Made by a program: the position numbers and the translations under genes. Positions 8,450-18,255 of a DNA stretch of 64,000 nucleotides are shown here, piece after piece. How positions within the stretch are numbered: the stretch's first letter is position 1; every line of letters starts with the position of its first letter. This DNA is from Hyphomicrobiales bacterium (GTDB lineage: Bacteria > Pseudomonadota > Alphaproteobacteria > Rhizobiales > Rhizobiaceae): positions 229,926-293,925 of the forward strand of contig UCKU01000002.1 in assembly GCA_900473185.1 (NCBI GenBank). The letters are read 5' to 3'. The notes below the pieces were generated by a model, which searched no databases, was not told the origin of the DNA, and saw nothing but the letters and a program-made list of their open reading frames with translations.

Positions 8450-9091
8450 CTAGATTTCGGGACGGATAAAATCGAGTGTCTCAGAATCCATCACCCAGAG
8501 CTCGCCAGTCGAAATATCGAACCAGGCGCCGTGAAGCTCCAGCTTGCCCTCTTCCTCGAGCGCCTTGATATCAGGGAACGATCTGAGATTGTTGATCGAA
8601 TTGCGGATGGAGACCCGCTCCAGCGCAGTCTGCCGTTCGGCCGGCGTCATGACGTCGTTGCTGCCGATCTGTTCGGCGGCAGGGCGAACGAGCGACATCC
8701 ACCGGCCGATGAAATCGCCGGATGACAAAGGCTCGGCATCGGGATCGAGGGCTGCGCGAATACCGCCGCAGCGGCCATGGCCCATGACAACGATATTCTT
8801 GACCTTCAGAGCCTGCACGGCGAATTCGAGCGCTGCCGACGTGGAATGGAAATGGCCGTCAGGTTCATAAGGCGGCACCATGTTGGCGACGTTGCGGATG
8901 ACGAAGAGTTCGCCCGGCCCTGCATCGAATATCAGTTCGGGAGCCGCGCGCGAGTCGCAACAGGCAATAACGAGCGTCGTCGGGTTCTGTCCGTTTTCCG
9001 CGAGCTGCCGATACCGGTCGCGGGCATCGGCATATCGCCCGCTCATGAAGTTGCGATAACCGTCCAGCAGGGAGTTGGGGAAGCTCATCAT
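8450..9091 (-). CDS. Beta-class carbonic anhydrase
   Basis: A 213-residue zinc enzyme that interconverts CO2 and bicarbonate. The zinc ligands are C44 (ACCDSR) and H105/C108 (HGRCGG), with the D46-R48 dyad of the beta class; all four are present. No export signal is visible, so it is cytoplasmic, where it would supply bicarbonate to carboxylases. Two consecutive ATG codons (9091 and 9088) make the start uncertain by one residue. The pyridoxal kinase gene is 60 bases upstream on the same strand, and the diguanylate cyclase 77 bases downstream, so a loose operon is possible. Confidence 0.95.
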   Translation of the reverse strand: MMSFPNSLLDGYRNFMSGRYADARDRYRQLAENGQNPTTLVIACCDSRAAPELIFDAGPGELFVIRNVANMVPPYEPDGHFHSTSAALEFAVQALKVKNIVVMGHGRCGGIRAALDPDAEPLSSGDFIGRWMSLVRPAAEQIGSNDVMTPAERQTALERVSIRNSINNLRSFPDIKALEEEGKLELHGAWFDISTGELWVMDSETLDFIRPEI

Positions 9092-9151
9092 GTCTCTGGA
9101 TTAGCGCGCGCGTGAGCCAAGATCAACTGCTGCGCTGCAAAAGCCTGAGAC

Positions 9152-10027
9152 CTATTTTTTCCGCCGCTGCGCAGGATGAACAAGGTGACGCATCTGTACC
9201 ATTGCCATCGGCGTCGAAAGACTGGAGGCATCGCTTGCCAGCATCAGCTCGTTGCTGCCGCGCTTGACAGCGCGCGCCAGCACCTCGAACACGCTGGCGG
9301 TCGCCAGCTGCAGCGCCTTTTCATCCTCCATGCCCGAGAGCAGGCGAGAGAGAAAAAGGGCGGCAAGCAGGTCGCCGAGCCCATTTGGTGGGTTTTCAAC
9401 GACACGGTGTTCGGCAAGCAGAGCATGCCTTCCGGAGAGATAGAGATTGCCGGTGCCGCCCGCCATCATCGGCACCGCCGATGTGACCAGCATGCGAGAG
9501 GGGCCGAGCGAAAGTGCGGCCTCCATGACCGCGTTGTTGTCATCGAGTGCCGCGCCTGAAAGCCAGGCAAGTTCGTATCGGTTCGGCGTTGCGAGCGAGG
9601 CAAGCGGTATCAGATGGTCACGGATCGCCTCGGCTGTCGCTTCCGGCACGTAGAGGCCGCCGAGATCACCCATGACCGGATCGCAGACATAGAGCAGCTC
9701 CGGATTCTTCTCGCGCAAGGATGCGACGAGTTTCGCGACGGAGCGGGCCTGGGCTGCGTTGCCGAAGTAGCCCGACAAGACGGCCTTGACCTCGCCGATC
9801 CACGGCGCACGAATGAGGTCGTCGATCGCCGCCTCGAAATCGGCCTCGGCGAAGGTCAGCCGTGTCGAACGGCCATGACCGGGATGCCAGGGCAGCACGA
9901 TCGTCGGCAGCGCCCAGACCTGATGGCCAAGCGTTTCCAGCGCAAAGACCGCGGCACGGTTGCCAACCGACCCCCGCACGACATGGCTGGAGATGACGAT
10001 GACTGCGCCCGCTGCGTTTTCCGACAT
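9152..10027 (-). CDS. pdxY: Pyridoxal kinase
   Basis: A 291-residue ribokinase-fold kinase phosphorylating pyridoxal to pyridoxal 5'-phosphate (salvage). The N-terminal VIVISSHVVRGSVGNRAA and LPTIVLPWHPGHG segments are typical of PdxY/PdxK. The catalytic aspartate and anion hole are in NGLGDLLAALFLSRL. The length fits the family. It is first in a leftward run with carbonic anhydrase and the GGDEF gene, and is divergent from the large glutamate dehydrogenase gene. Confidence 0.93.
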   Translation of the reverse strand: MSENAAGAVIVISSHVVRGSVGNRAAVFALETLGHQVWALPTIVLPWHPGHGRSTRLTFAEADFEAAIDDLIRAPWIGEVKAVLSGYFGNAAQARSVAKLVASLREKNPELLYVCDPVMGDLGGLYVPEATAEAIRDHLIPLASLATPNRYELAWLSGAALDDNNAVMEAALSLGPSRMLVTSAVPMMAGGTGNLYLSGRHALLAEHRVVENPPNGLGDLLAALFLSRLLSGMEDEKALQLATASVFEVLARAVKRGSNELMLASDASSLSTPMAMVQMRHLVHPAQRRKK

Positions 10028-10177
10028 GGCATCCGAATCCGAATTTCGACCGCCGTTGATGATCTTTTTGACGAGGCGCTGTCAACCATTCTTCACGGGA
10101 GCGTGGAAATGTGCGGCGGGACGGAAAAGCCGGATAAAGTCATTTTGCCGTCGATCGGCATAAAACGACCTAAAAGC

Positions 10178-10255
10178 TTTCGAAATCTCTCGCCAGCATA
10201 GCCAAAAAAGCACGAAAACTACTTTTCGAAGCCCTCTTTTAAGGATTCTTTCGAA
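10178..10255. repeat. Three TTTCGAA sites in the gdh upstream region
   Basis: The hexanucleotide palindrome TTCGAA occurs at 10179-10184, 10225-10230 and 10250-10255, each preceded by a further T (CTTTCGAA, CTTTTCGAA, CTTTCGAA). All three fall in the 276-bp gap between the divergent pdxY and gdh genes. By chance the hexamer is expected about once in 4 kb. Repeated operator half-sites are a possible reading; I know no matching regulator. Confidence 0.4.
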
Positions 10256-10303
10256 GAACCTTCTGCTACCTTGCCCACATCAAAACAATCGGGGGGATGA
10301 TCC

Positions 10304-13300
10304 ATGGCCACCAGAAACAATCCAAAACGGGAAAAGCAGATCGAAAGCGCGCGCAAGATCGCGGCCGCGACCGGCGAGCCCCATCTCGATCCCGAAATCC
10401 TCTTCGGCCGTGCAAGCGGCGACGATCTCGAACTCTACACCCCAGAAATGCTTGCGCTTTCCGCCGTACACTCGGCAGCCGAGCTCGGCGCCTGGAACGG
10501 TAAGGTGCCGCGCGTCAGCATCGACACGGTCGCCGATGTCACGCCCGATGGCGTTGCAATCTCCATCCTTTCGGTGACCGATCACAATAAGCCCTTCCTC
10601 TACGAATCCGTCATGGGTGAGGTGACCAGCACCTACCGCGACATCTACATGGCAGTTCATCCGATCTTGATCTTGGAAGACGGCAAGGCCCCGGAACTCT
10701 ATTCCGCCGATGCGCCGAGCGACCCGGCAAAACGGGTGAGCCACATCCAGCTTCACATTTCGCCGCTGAGCCCCTCCCAGGCCGCCGACCTGATCAAGCG
10801 GATCAAGGCAGTGCTCGAGCAGGTAGAGCTTGCCGTTTCCGACTGGAAGCCGATGGTTGCCCGCGTCGATGAGGTGATTTCAGAGCTTTCGAATTACAAC
10901 GCCAGCCGCAAGAAGGCCGACCGCGACGAGGCGATCGCATTCCTGACCTGGCTGCGCGACGAGAACTTCACCTTCCTCGGCATGCGCGACTACGTCTATT
11001 CCGGCAAGGGTCCCGATTCCAAGGTCGAACGCGACAAGGGAACAGGCCTCGGCATTCTCTCCAATCCCGAGGTTCTTGTTCTGCGCACCGGCAAGGACGC
11101 CGTGACGACGACGCCGGAAATTCTCGCCTTCCTCGATGGTCCCGATTTCCTGATCGTCACAAAGGCTAATGTGAAATCCATTGTCCACCGCCGTGCCTAT
11201 ATGGATTATGTCGGCGTCAAGCGCTTCGACGCGCAAGGCAACGTGACAGGCGAGTTGCGCATTGTCGGCCTGTTCACCTCGACTGCCTACACCTCTTCGG
11301 CCTCTGAAATTCCGCTGCTGCGGTCCAAGATCGAAAAAGTGAAGGAGCATTTCGGCTTCGACCCGATGAGCCACTCGGGCCGCATGCTCGACAACACCCT
11401 GGAATCCTATCCGCGTGACGATCTCTTCCAGATCGATACCCCCCTGCTCGCGACCTTTGCAGAACAGATCAATGACCTCGCCGATCGCCCGCGCGTGCGG
11501 GTGCTGCCGCGCATCGACCATTTCGACCGTTTCGTCTCGGTCATCATCTTCGTACCGCGCGAGGAATATGACTCGATCGTGCGTGAACGCATCGGCGCCT
11601 ATCTGAAAACCGTCTATGACGGCCGCGTTTCCGCCTATTATCCGGCCTTCCCGGAAGGCGGCGTGGCACGCGTTCACTTCATCATCGGCCGCTCGGGCGG
11701 TAAGACGCCACGCATCCATCAGGCCAAGCTCGAAGAGACGATCCGCCAGATCACCGCGCGCTGGGACAGCCGCTTCGAGATGCTCGCCGGTCCCAAGGCG
11801 CCGAAGCTCGGCGTCAGCAACGCCTTCCAGGAAGCCTTCACGCCGGATGAAGCGGTCGGCGATCTGCCCGACATCGCCGCATGCGCCGCCGGCGAGCCGA
11901 TCCGCATCGAATTCTACTATCGCCAGGACGATGAACGCGGCCGCATCCTGTCGCTGAAGATCTTCCATTCCGGCGAGCAGCTGCCGCTGTCGCGCCGCGT
12001 GCCTCTACTCGAAAACCTCGGCTTCAACGTCCTGAGCGAACGGACCTTCGATATCGAAGTTCCGGCCGCCGACAGCGCCATCAACATCGTCGTGCTGCAC
12101 GACATGGAACTCGAGGCTCGCAGCGGTGCGGACATTGACCTCGCACGTTTTGGCGCACCACTCGAAGAAGCCTTCGTCGCAGCCTTCAGCGACACGATCG
12201 ACAATGACAGCTTCAACCGGCTGATCCTGTCGGCCGGTCTCTCGGCCCGCGAGGTTAGTGTGCTGCGCGCCTATGCGCGCTATCTGCGCCAGGCCGGCAT
12301 CGCCTATTCGCAGGATTATATCGCAACCACCCTCGACAAATATCCTGTTATCGCCGCTTCGATCTTCCGCCTGTTCCACGACACGCTCGATACGAAGCTG
12401 TCGGAAAAGGCGCGTATCAAGAAGCTCGCCGAACTGCATCAGGCAATCGAAGCCGAGCTTGCCGACGTCCCGAGCCTGGATGACGACCGTATCCTGCGCC
12501 GCTATGTCAATATCGTCGATGCAACGCTGCGCACCAATTATTTCCAGCGCAATGCCGATGGGACACCGAAGGCGATGCTCGCCTTCAAGCTTGACCCGCA
12601 CCTAGTGGATGGCCTGCCGGAACCGAAGCCCTTCCGCGAAATCTTCGTCTACGGCGTGGAAGTAGAAGGGGTGCACCTGCGCTTCGGCCGCGTCGCCCGT
12701 GGCGGCCTGCGCTGGTCGGACCGCGCCGAGGACTACCGTACCGAAGTTCTGGGTCTCGTGAAGGCGCAGCAGGTCAAGAATGCTGTGATCGTGCCTGTCG
12801 GTGCCAAGGGCGGTTTCTATCCCAAGAAACTGCCGATCGGCGGCAGCCGCGACGAGGTCTTCAATGCGGGCAGGGAAGCCTACAAAACCTATATCCGTAC
12901 GCTGCTTTCCATCACTGACAACATCTCCGGCGCCGACATCATCCCGCCTGACAATACAGTGCGTCTCGATGGCGATGATCCCTATTTCGTCGTCGCTGCC
13001 GACAAGGGCACGGCAACCTTCTCCGACACCGCCAATGCCCTCGCTCAGGAAGCGGGCTTCTGGCTGGACGACGCCTTCGCTTCGGGTGGCTCGGCCGGCT
13101 ACGACCACAAGAAGATGGGCATCACCGCACGCGGCGCCTGGGAAACCGTAAAACGTCATTTCCGCGAAATGGACATCGATATCCAGACGACGCCCTTTAC
13201 GGTCTCAGGCGTTGGCGACATGTCCGGTGACGTTTTCGGCAACGGCATGCTGCTCTCGCCGAAGATCCGGCTGCTGGCCGCCTTCGATCATCGCGACATC

Positions 13301-15082
13301 GTCATCGACCCCGACCCGGATATGGAAAAGACGCTTCGCGAGCGCCAGCGCCTGTTCAATCTTCCGCGCTCGAGCTGGCAGGACTTCGACAAGTCCGTGC
13401 TCTCGAAAGGCGCCATGATCATTTCGCGCTCGGCAAAGTCGGTTACGCTGACGCCGGAGGCCGTAGCCGCAATCGGCATCGACAAAGCGGTGGCCACGCC
13501 CTTCGAGATCATGACGGCGATCCTGAGGAGCCCGGTCGACCTGCTCTGGTTTGGAGGCATCGGCACCTACGTGAAGGCCGCGTCGGAAACCGATGCGGAA
13601 GTGGGCGACCGCGCCAACGATCCCATCCGCATCACGGCTGACGAAGTGCGCGCCAAGGTAATCGGCGAGGGTGCCAATCTCGGCGTCACGCAGAAGGGCC
13701 GCATCGCCTATGGCCTGAAGGGCGGACGCAGCAATTCCGATGCCATCGACAACTCTGCCGGCGTCAACACGTCGGACGTCGAGGTCAATATCAAGATCGC
13801 ACTGGCAAACGCCATGCATGAACAACGCCTCAGCCGGGCAAAGCGCGACCAGCTTCTCGGCAGCATGACCGATGAAGTGGCCGGCCTCGTGCTGCGCAAC
13901 AACTACCTGCAATCCCTGGCGATCTCGCTGACATCCCGGAAAGGAACCGCGAACGGCCTGGAACTCGGCCGTTTCATGAGCGTGCTGGAAGCAGCCGGCC
14001 AGCTGAACCGCAAGGTCGAGACGCTTCCCGACGACGCCTCGCTGTCCGAACGTTATACGGCCGGACGGCCGCTAACGCGCCCCGAGATCGGCGTGCTGCT
14101 CTCCTATGCCAAGATCGTGCTCTTCGACGCGCTGATCGCCAGTGAATTGCCTGATGACCCTTATTTCGTCAGCACGCTCTTCAACTACTTCCCGGCCAAG
14201 ATGCAGAAGTCGAACGCATCCGACATCGACACTCACCGGCTGAAGCGGGAAATCGTCGCGACTGTCCTCGCAAACGAGGCGATCAACCGCGGCGGGCCGG
14301 GCTTTGCCGTGAGCATGATGGATGCCACAGCGGCCTCTGCCTCTGAGGTCGTGCGCGCCGCGATCGTCGCCCGTGACGGCTTTGATCTCAACCGGCTATG
14401 GGCCGAAACCGATGCCCTGGACAACAAGGTTTCCGGCGAGGTCCAGAACCGGATTTACGAGGAGATCACCAATAGTTTCATCGTGCTAACACGTCTGCTG
14501 CTGAAGACCGGCGTGACCCGAGGCGGGATGGCTGAAATCATTAGCCGGCTGCAGGCTGCCCTGAAAAAACTCAAACCCGCCTTTGCCGAGCAGGCGGCAA
14601 CCGAAGTCTCAGCGCGCCAGCAGGAGTACCAGCAGGCCGGCCTGCCGGAAAAACTGGCCGCCGAAATTGCAGCCCTACCGACCCTCGCCCTCGTGCCGGA
14701 AATCATGCAGATCGCTGAACGGACGGGCGAGGCGCTGCCGCGTGCGGCCGAAAACTATTTCGCCGTCACCCAGACCTTCCGTGTCGGCCGGCTGCTTGCT
14801 GCGGGCAACCGCATCATTACGTCGGACCACTATGAAAACCTCGCGCTTGCCCGCAGCATCGACCAGATCGCCAGCGCCCGTCGCGATATCGTGATCTCCG
14901 CGCTTTCGGATCATGGCAAGGAAAAGCAGCCAGTCCAGGCCTGGCATGCGCAGGACAGGATCCGCATCAACCGCATCGTCGAGGAGCTTGCGAGCCTCAG
15001 CGACGGTGCCGATCCGAACCTCGCCCGCATCACTGTTGCCGCAGGCATCCTGACCGATCTTGCGCGCGACCGGGCGAGATGA
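10304..15082 (+). CDS. NAD-specific glutamate dehydrogenase, large (about 180 kDa) class
   Basis: A 1,592-residue enzyme that oxidatively deaminates glutamate to 2-oxoglutarate with NAD. The length and the three-part build (long N-terminal ACT/regulatory region, central catalytic domain, C-terminal extension) are those of the bacterial GDH_180 family. The catalytic region is near residue 833 (VPVGAKGGFYPKKLP), followed by DKGTATFSD, GGSAGYDHKKMGITARGAWE and SGVGDMSGDVFGNGML, which carry the substrate and dinucleotide sites. A GGGGGG Shine-Dalgarno-like run lies 8 bases before the ATG. The stop overlaps the start of the UMF1-type transporter. In rhizobia this enzyme serves glutamate catabolism rather than ammonia assimilation. 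Confidence 0.96.
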   Translation: MATRNNPKREKQIESARKIAAATGEPHLDPEILFGRASGDDLELYTPEMLALSAVHSAAELGAWNGKVPRVSIDTVADVTPDGVAISILSVTDHNKPFLYESVMGEVTSTYRDIYMAVHPILILEDGKAPELYSADAPSDPAKRVSHIQLHISPLSPSQAADLIKRIKAVLEQVELAVSDWKPMVARVDEVISELSNYNASRKKADRDEAIAFLTWLRDENFTFLGMRDYVYSGKGPDSKVERDKGTGLGILSNPEVLVLRTGKDAVTTTPEILAFLDGPDFLIVTKANVKSIVHRRAYMDYVGVKRFDAQGNVTGELRIVGLFTSTAYTSSASEIPLLRSKIEKVKEHFGFDPMSHSGRMLDNTLESYPRDDLFQIDTPLLATFAEQINDLADRPRVRVLPRIDHFDRFVSVIIFVPREEYDSIVRERIGAYLKTVYDGRVSAYYPAFPEGGVARVHFIIGRSGGKTPRIHQAKLEETIRQITARWDSRFEMLAGPKAPKLGVSNAFQEAFTPDEAVGDLPDIAACAAGEPIRIEFYYRQDDERGRILSLKIFHSGEQLPLSRRVPLLENLGFNVLSERTFDIEVPAADSAINIVVLHDMELEARSGADIDLARFGAPLEEAFVAAFSDTIDNDSFNRLILSAGLSAREVSVLRAYARYLRQAGIAYSQDYIATTLDKYPVIAASIFRLFHDTLDTKLSEKARIKKLAELHQAIEAELADVPSLDDDRILRRYVNIVDATLRTNYFQRNADGTPKAMLAFKLDPHLVDGLPEPKPFREIFVYGVEVEGVHLRFGRVARGGLRWSDRAEDYRTEVLGLVKAQQVKNAVIVPVGAKGGFYPKKLPIGGSRDEVFNAGREAYKTYIRTLLSITDNISGADIIPPDNTVRLDGDDPYFVVAADKGTATFSDTANALAQEAGFWLDDAFASGGSAGYDHKKMGITARGAWETVKRHFREMDIDIQTTPFTVSGVGDMSGDVFGNGMLLSPKIRLLAAFDHRDIVIDPDPDMEKTLRERQRLFNLPRSSWQDFDKSVLSKGAMIISRSAKSVTLTPEAVAAIGIDKAVATPFEIMTAILRSPVDLLWFGGIGTYVKAASETDAEVGDRANDPIRITADEVRAKVIGEGANLGVTQKGRIAYGLKGGRSNSDAIDNSAGVNTSDVEVNIKIALANAMHEQRLSRAKRDQLLGSMTDEVAGLVLRNNYLQSLAISLTSRKGTANGLELGRFMSVLEAAGQLNRKVETLPDDASLSERYTAGRPLTRPEIGVLLSYAKIVLFDALIASELPDDPYFVSTLFNYFPAKMQKSNASDIDTHRLKREIVATVLANEAINRGGPGFAVSMMDATAASASEVVRAAIVARDGFDLNRLWAETDALDNKVSGEVQNRIYEEITNSFIVLTRLLLKTGVTRGGMAEIISRLQAALKKLKPAFAEQAATEVSARQQEYQQAGLPEKLAAEIAALPTLALVPEIMQIAERTGEALPRAAENYFAVTQTFRVGRLLAAGNRIITSDHYENLALARSIDQIASARRDIVISALSDHGKEKQPVQAWHAQDRIRINRIVEELASLSDGADPNLARITVAAGILTDLARDRAR

Positions 15083-16497
15083 GACAGTCCGCCCCAAAAA
15101 GGAGCGGACGCTTGAATCGCATTGACTGGACAGGAACGCAGCCGCCGAAAGCCACGGAGAAGGGCATATGGGGCTGGATGCTCTTCGATTGGGCAGCCCA
15201 GCCTTTCTTCACTGTGGTCACCACCTTCATTTTCGGCCCCTACTTCGTCTCGCGGCTGACGGCCGATCCCGTCTCCGCGCAGACGATGTGGAGCAATATG
15301 GCGACGATCTCCTCGATCATCATCGCCATCCTGTCTCCCATACTGGGCTCTATTGCCGACCAGTCCGGCGCCCGCAAACCCTGGATCGCCTTCTTCGCTG
15401 TGATAAAGGTCGTCAGCCTCTGCTGCCTCTGGTTTGCGGCACCAGGCTCGCCAATTATCTATCCCGTCATCTTCATGATCCTCGCCTCGATCTCGGCGGA
15501 GTTTTCGATCGTATTCAACGATTCCATGATGCCGCGCCTTGTCGGCAAGGATGAGGTTGGCAAGCTTTCCAACACCGCCTGGGGTCTTGGCTATCTCGGC
15601 GGTATGATCGTGCTGATTGCCGTCGTGGCACTGCTGGCCGGCAGCCCGGAAAGTGGCAAGACCATTCTGGGCCTCGACCCGCTTTTCGGTCTCGATCCTC
15701 ATACGGGCGAGGATGCGCGCGTCACCGGTCCGATTTCGGCCGTCTGGTATCTGATCTTCATCCTACCGATGTTTTTCTTTACACCGGATGCCCGCAAGGG
15801 ACTGCCTTTCGGCTTTGCCGTGCGCTTCGGCCTCAAGGAATTGCGCAATACGCTCGGCGAACTAAAGACGCGCCGCAATATCCTGACCTTCCTTATCGCC
15901 CGCATGATCTATCAGGATGGCGTCAACGGCCTGCTGATCCTCGGCGGCGCCTTCGCGGCGGGCATGTTCGGCTGGGCAACGATCGAGATCGGCATCTACG
16001 GAATCATTCTCAATGTCGTGGCGATCCTCGGCTGCCTGATTGCCGGACGCGTCGACAGGGGGATCGGCTCGAAGGTGACTGTCATCATCAGCCTCACCAT
16101 GCTGTTGCTGGCCACGATCGGCATTATCTCCACCGGCCCGGGCTACACTTTCTTCGGGCTGATGCCGCTTTCGACCGCCGATAGCGGTGGGCTTTTCGGC
16201 ACGATGGCGGAAAAAGCCTATATCCTCTATGGCCTATTGATCGGTCTTGCTTTTGGCCCGGTGCAGGCCTCGTCGCGCTCCTATCTGGCGCGCAGCGTCA
16301 GCCTTGAAGAAGCCGGCCGCTATTTCGGCATCTATGCGCTCTCCGGCCGCGCCACGAGCTTCATGGCAACGCTATTGTTTTCGATCGTGACCTATTTGAC
16401 CGGATCGGCGCATCTCGGCATGTCGACGCTGATCCTGTTCCTGGCCGGAGGCCTGGTGCTGTTGATCCGCACGCCCTATCCGGCAGACCGCGCCTGA
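15079..16497 (+). CDS. UMF1/Atg22-type MFS transporter
   Basis: A 472-residue, roughly 12-helix membrane protein of the major facilitator superfamily. The N-terminal GWMLFDWAAQPFFTVVTTF and SPILGSIADQSGARKPW segments and the mid-protein FNDSMMPRLVGKDEVG are those of the Atg22/UMF1 group, relatives of a yeast vacuolar amino-acid effluxer. The ATG at 15079 overlaps the gdh stop (ATGA). A TTG at 15112 with AAAGGAG before it is a strong alternative start and would give 461 residues. Coupling to glutamate dehydrogenase suggests amino-acid or metabolite transport, but the substrate is not known. Confidence 0.88.
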   Translation: MRQSAPKRSGRLNRIDWTGTQPPKATEKGIWGWMLFDWAAQPFFTVVTTFIFGPYFVSRLTADPVSAQTMWSNMATISSIIIAILSPILGSIADQSGARKPWIAFFAVIKVVSLCCLWFAAPGSPIIYPVIFMILASISAEFSIVFNDSMMPRLVGKDEVGKLSNTAWGLGYLGGMIVLIAVVALLAGSPESGKTILGLDPLFGLDPHTGEDARVTGPISAVWYLIFILPMFFFTPDARKGLPFGFAVRFGLKELRNTLGELKTRRNILTFLIARMIYQDGVNGLLILGGAFAAGMFGWATIEIGIYGIILNVVAILGCLIAGRVDRGIGSKVTVIISLTMLLLATIGIISTGPGYTFFGLMPLSTADSGGLFGTMAEKAYILYGLLIGLAFGPVQASSRSYLARSVSLEEAGRYFGIYALSGRATSFMATLLFSIVTYLTGSAHLGMSTLILFLAGGLVLLIRTPYPADRA

Positions 16498-16501
16498 CAA
16501 A

Positions 16502-16529
16502 TTCCCCCGGCCGCAAAGCCGGGGGGTTA
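16502..16529. terminator. GC-rich hairpin between transporter and purH
   Basis: CCCCCGGC-cgcaaa-GCCGGGGG lies between the convergent stops. The stem is strong but no good T run follows on either strand, so termination efficiency is uncertain. Confidence 0.55.
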
Positions 16530-16544
16530 TATCCGTGGCTCCGC

Positions 16545-18161
16545 TTAATGGCGGAAATGGCGCATGCCGGTGAAGACCATCGCGACATTGTGCTCGTTTG
16601 CAGCATCGATGACTTCCTGATCGCGCATCGAACCGCCCGGCTGGATCACGGCGGTAGCGCCGGCAGCAATCATCGATAGCAGGCCATCGGCGAAGGGCAG
16701 GAAGGCCTCGGAAGCGACTGCCGAACCACGTGTCATCGGAACGGCGAGACCGAGCGCCTTGGCCGCTTCCTCAGCTTTGAGCGCAGCGATGCGGGCGGAA
16801 TCGACACGGCTCATCTGGCCGGCGCCTATACCTGCGGTCTGGCCGTCCTTGGCATAGACCACAGCATTCGACTTCACATGCTTGCCGACCTTGAAGGCGA
16901 ACTTCATGTCTTCGAGTTCCTGGGCCGTCGGCGCGCGTTTGGTGACCACCTTCAGTTCCAGATCCTCGACCATGCCGTTGTCGCGGGTCTGGACGAGCAG
17001 GCCGCCGGAAACGGTCTTGGCAGTGATGCCTGCCGCACGCGCATCCGGCAGGCCACCGGCCGAGAGCAGGCGCAGGTTCGGCTTGCGTGCGACGATCGCC
17101 TTGGCTTCTTCGGTGACGTCAGGCGCAATGATGACCTCGGTGAAGAGCTGGATGATTTCTTCAGCCGTCGCCGCATCGAGCGTCTGGTTCAGCGCGATGA
17201 TGCCGCCGAAAGCCGAGACGGAATCGCAGGCAAGCGCCCGCTTGTAGGCTTCGAGAAGCGTTGAACCGGTCGCGACGCCGCAGGGATTGGCGTGCTTGAT
17301 GATCGCACAGGCCGGCGACTTCTCCGGCAGGAACTCGGCAACGAGCTCATAGGCCGCATCGGTATCGTTGATATTGTTATAGGAAAGCTGCTTGCCCTGC
17401 AGCAGGACGGCTGTCGAAACGCCCGGGCGCTTTTCGCCCGTCACGTAAAAGGCGGCCTTCTGGTGCGGGTTTTCACCGTAGCGCATCTCTTCCTTCAGCA
17501 CGCCGCCGATGGTGCGATGACGCGGCGTATCGATCGAAAGCGCCTCAGCAAACCAGTTGGAGATGGCAGCGTCATAGGCGGCAGTACGGGCATAGGCTTT
17601 GGCCGCCATGCGCTGGCGGAAGGCATAGGCCGTCTTGCCGGCATCAGCTGACAGTTGCTCGGCCAGCTCGGCATAGTCGGCCGGGTCGGTAATGACGGTG
17701 ACATAGGCATGGTTCTTGGCCGAAGCGCGGATCATTGCCGGGCCACCGATATCGATATTCTCCACCGTCGTCGGATAGTCACCGCCGGCCGCACGAACAT
17801 CCTCGAAGGGATAGAGATTGACGACCAGCAGGTCGATGCCGTCGATCCCATGTGTCTTCATGGCTTCCTGATGTTCGGCATCGTCACGGATCGCCAGCAG
17901 GCCGCCATGCACCTTGGGATGCAGGGTCTTCACGCGGCCATCCATGATTTCCGGAAACTGCGTCACTTCGGAAACGTCGGTTACGGCAAGTCCTTCGGCC
18001 GCGATCGCCTTGTAGGTGCCGCCGGTCGACAGCAGGCGCACGCCACGCGCCGAAAGCGCACGGGCAAGTTCGATGATACCGGTCTTGTCGAAGACAGAAA
18101 GCAGTGCAGTCTTGATCTCGACCTTGTCGGGGGCGGGGATTTTCTTGGAAATGACGGCCAT
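16545..18161 (-). CDS. purH: Bifunctional AICAR transformylase/IMP cyclohydrolase
   Basis: A 538-residue enzyme for the last two steps of de novo IMP synthesis: formylation of AICAR with 10-formyl-THF, then ring closure. An N-terminal MGS-like cyclohydrolase domain ([28 protein letters not shown]) is followed by the AICARFT domain with the KHANPCGVA motif. I chose the ATG at 18161, which has GGAGAAGG just before it; the frame is open to 18356 but the added sequence has no family match. It is downstream of the heparinase-like gene on the same strand, separated by 94 bases. Confidence 0.97.
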   Translation of the reverse strand: MAVISKKIPAPDKVEIKTALLSVFDKTGIIELARALSARGVRLLSTGGTYKAIAAEGLAVTDVSEVTQFPEIMDGRVKTLHPKVHGGLLAIRDDAEHQEAMKTHGIDGIDLLVVNLYPFEDVRAAGGDYPTTVENIDIGGPAMIRASAKNHAYVTVITDPADYAELAEQLSADAGKTAYAFRQRMAAKAYARTAAYDAAISNWFAEALSIDTPRHRTIGGVLKEEMRYGENPHQKAAFYVTGEKRPGVSTAVLLQGKQLSYNNINDTDAAYELVAEFLPEKSPACAIIKHANPCGVATGSTLLEAYKRALACDSVSAFGGIIALNQTLDAATAEEIIQLFTEVIIAPDVTEEAKAIVARKPNLRLLSAGGLPDARAAGITAKTVSGGLLVQTRDNGMVEDLELKVVTKRAPTAQELEDMKFAFKVGKHVKSNAVVYAKDGQTAGIGAGQMSRVDSARIAALKAEEAAKALGLAVPMTRGSAVASEAFLPFADGLLSMIAAGATAVIQPGGSMRDQEVIDAANEHNVAMVFTGMRHFRH

Positions 18162-18255
18162 GAACCTTCTCCGTTCGGGCTTCGCGGGAGACATCCGGGC
18201 AAGGGACGTTTGATGAGGCCGCGTTAGCACAGCTTGGAGCCGGCGCAAACAGCCG

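Noticed and set aside
10880..11968. Minus-strand open frame of 362 codons inside gdh
   Set aside because: Shadow of the highly biased gdh coding sequence; no motif, no ribosome site.
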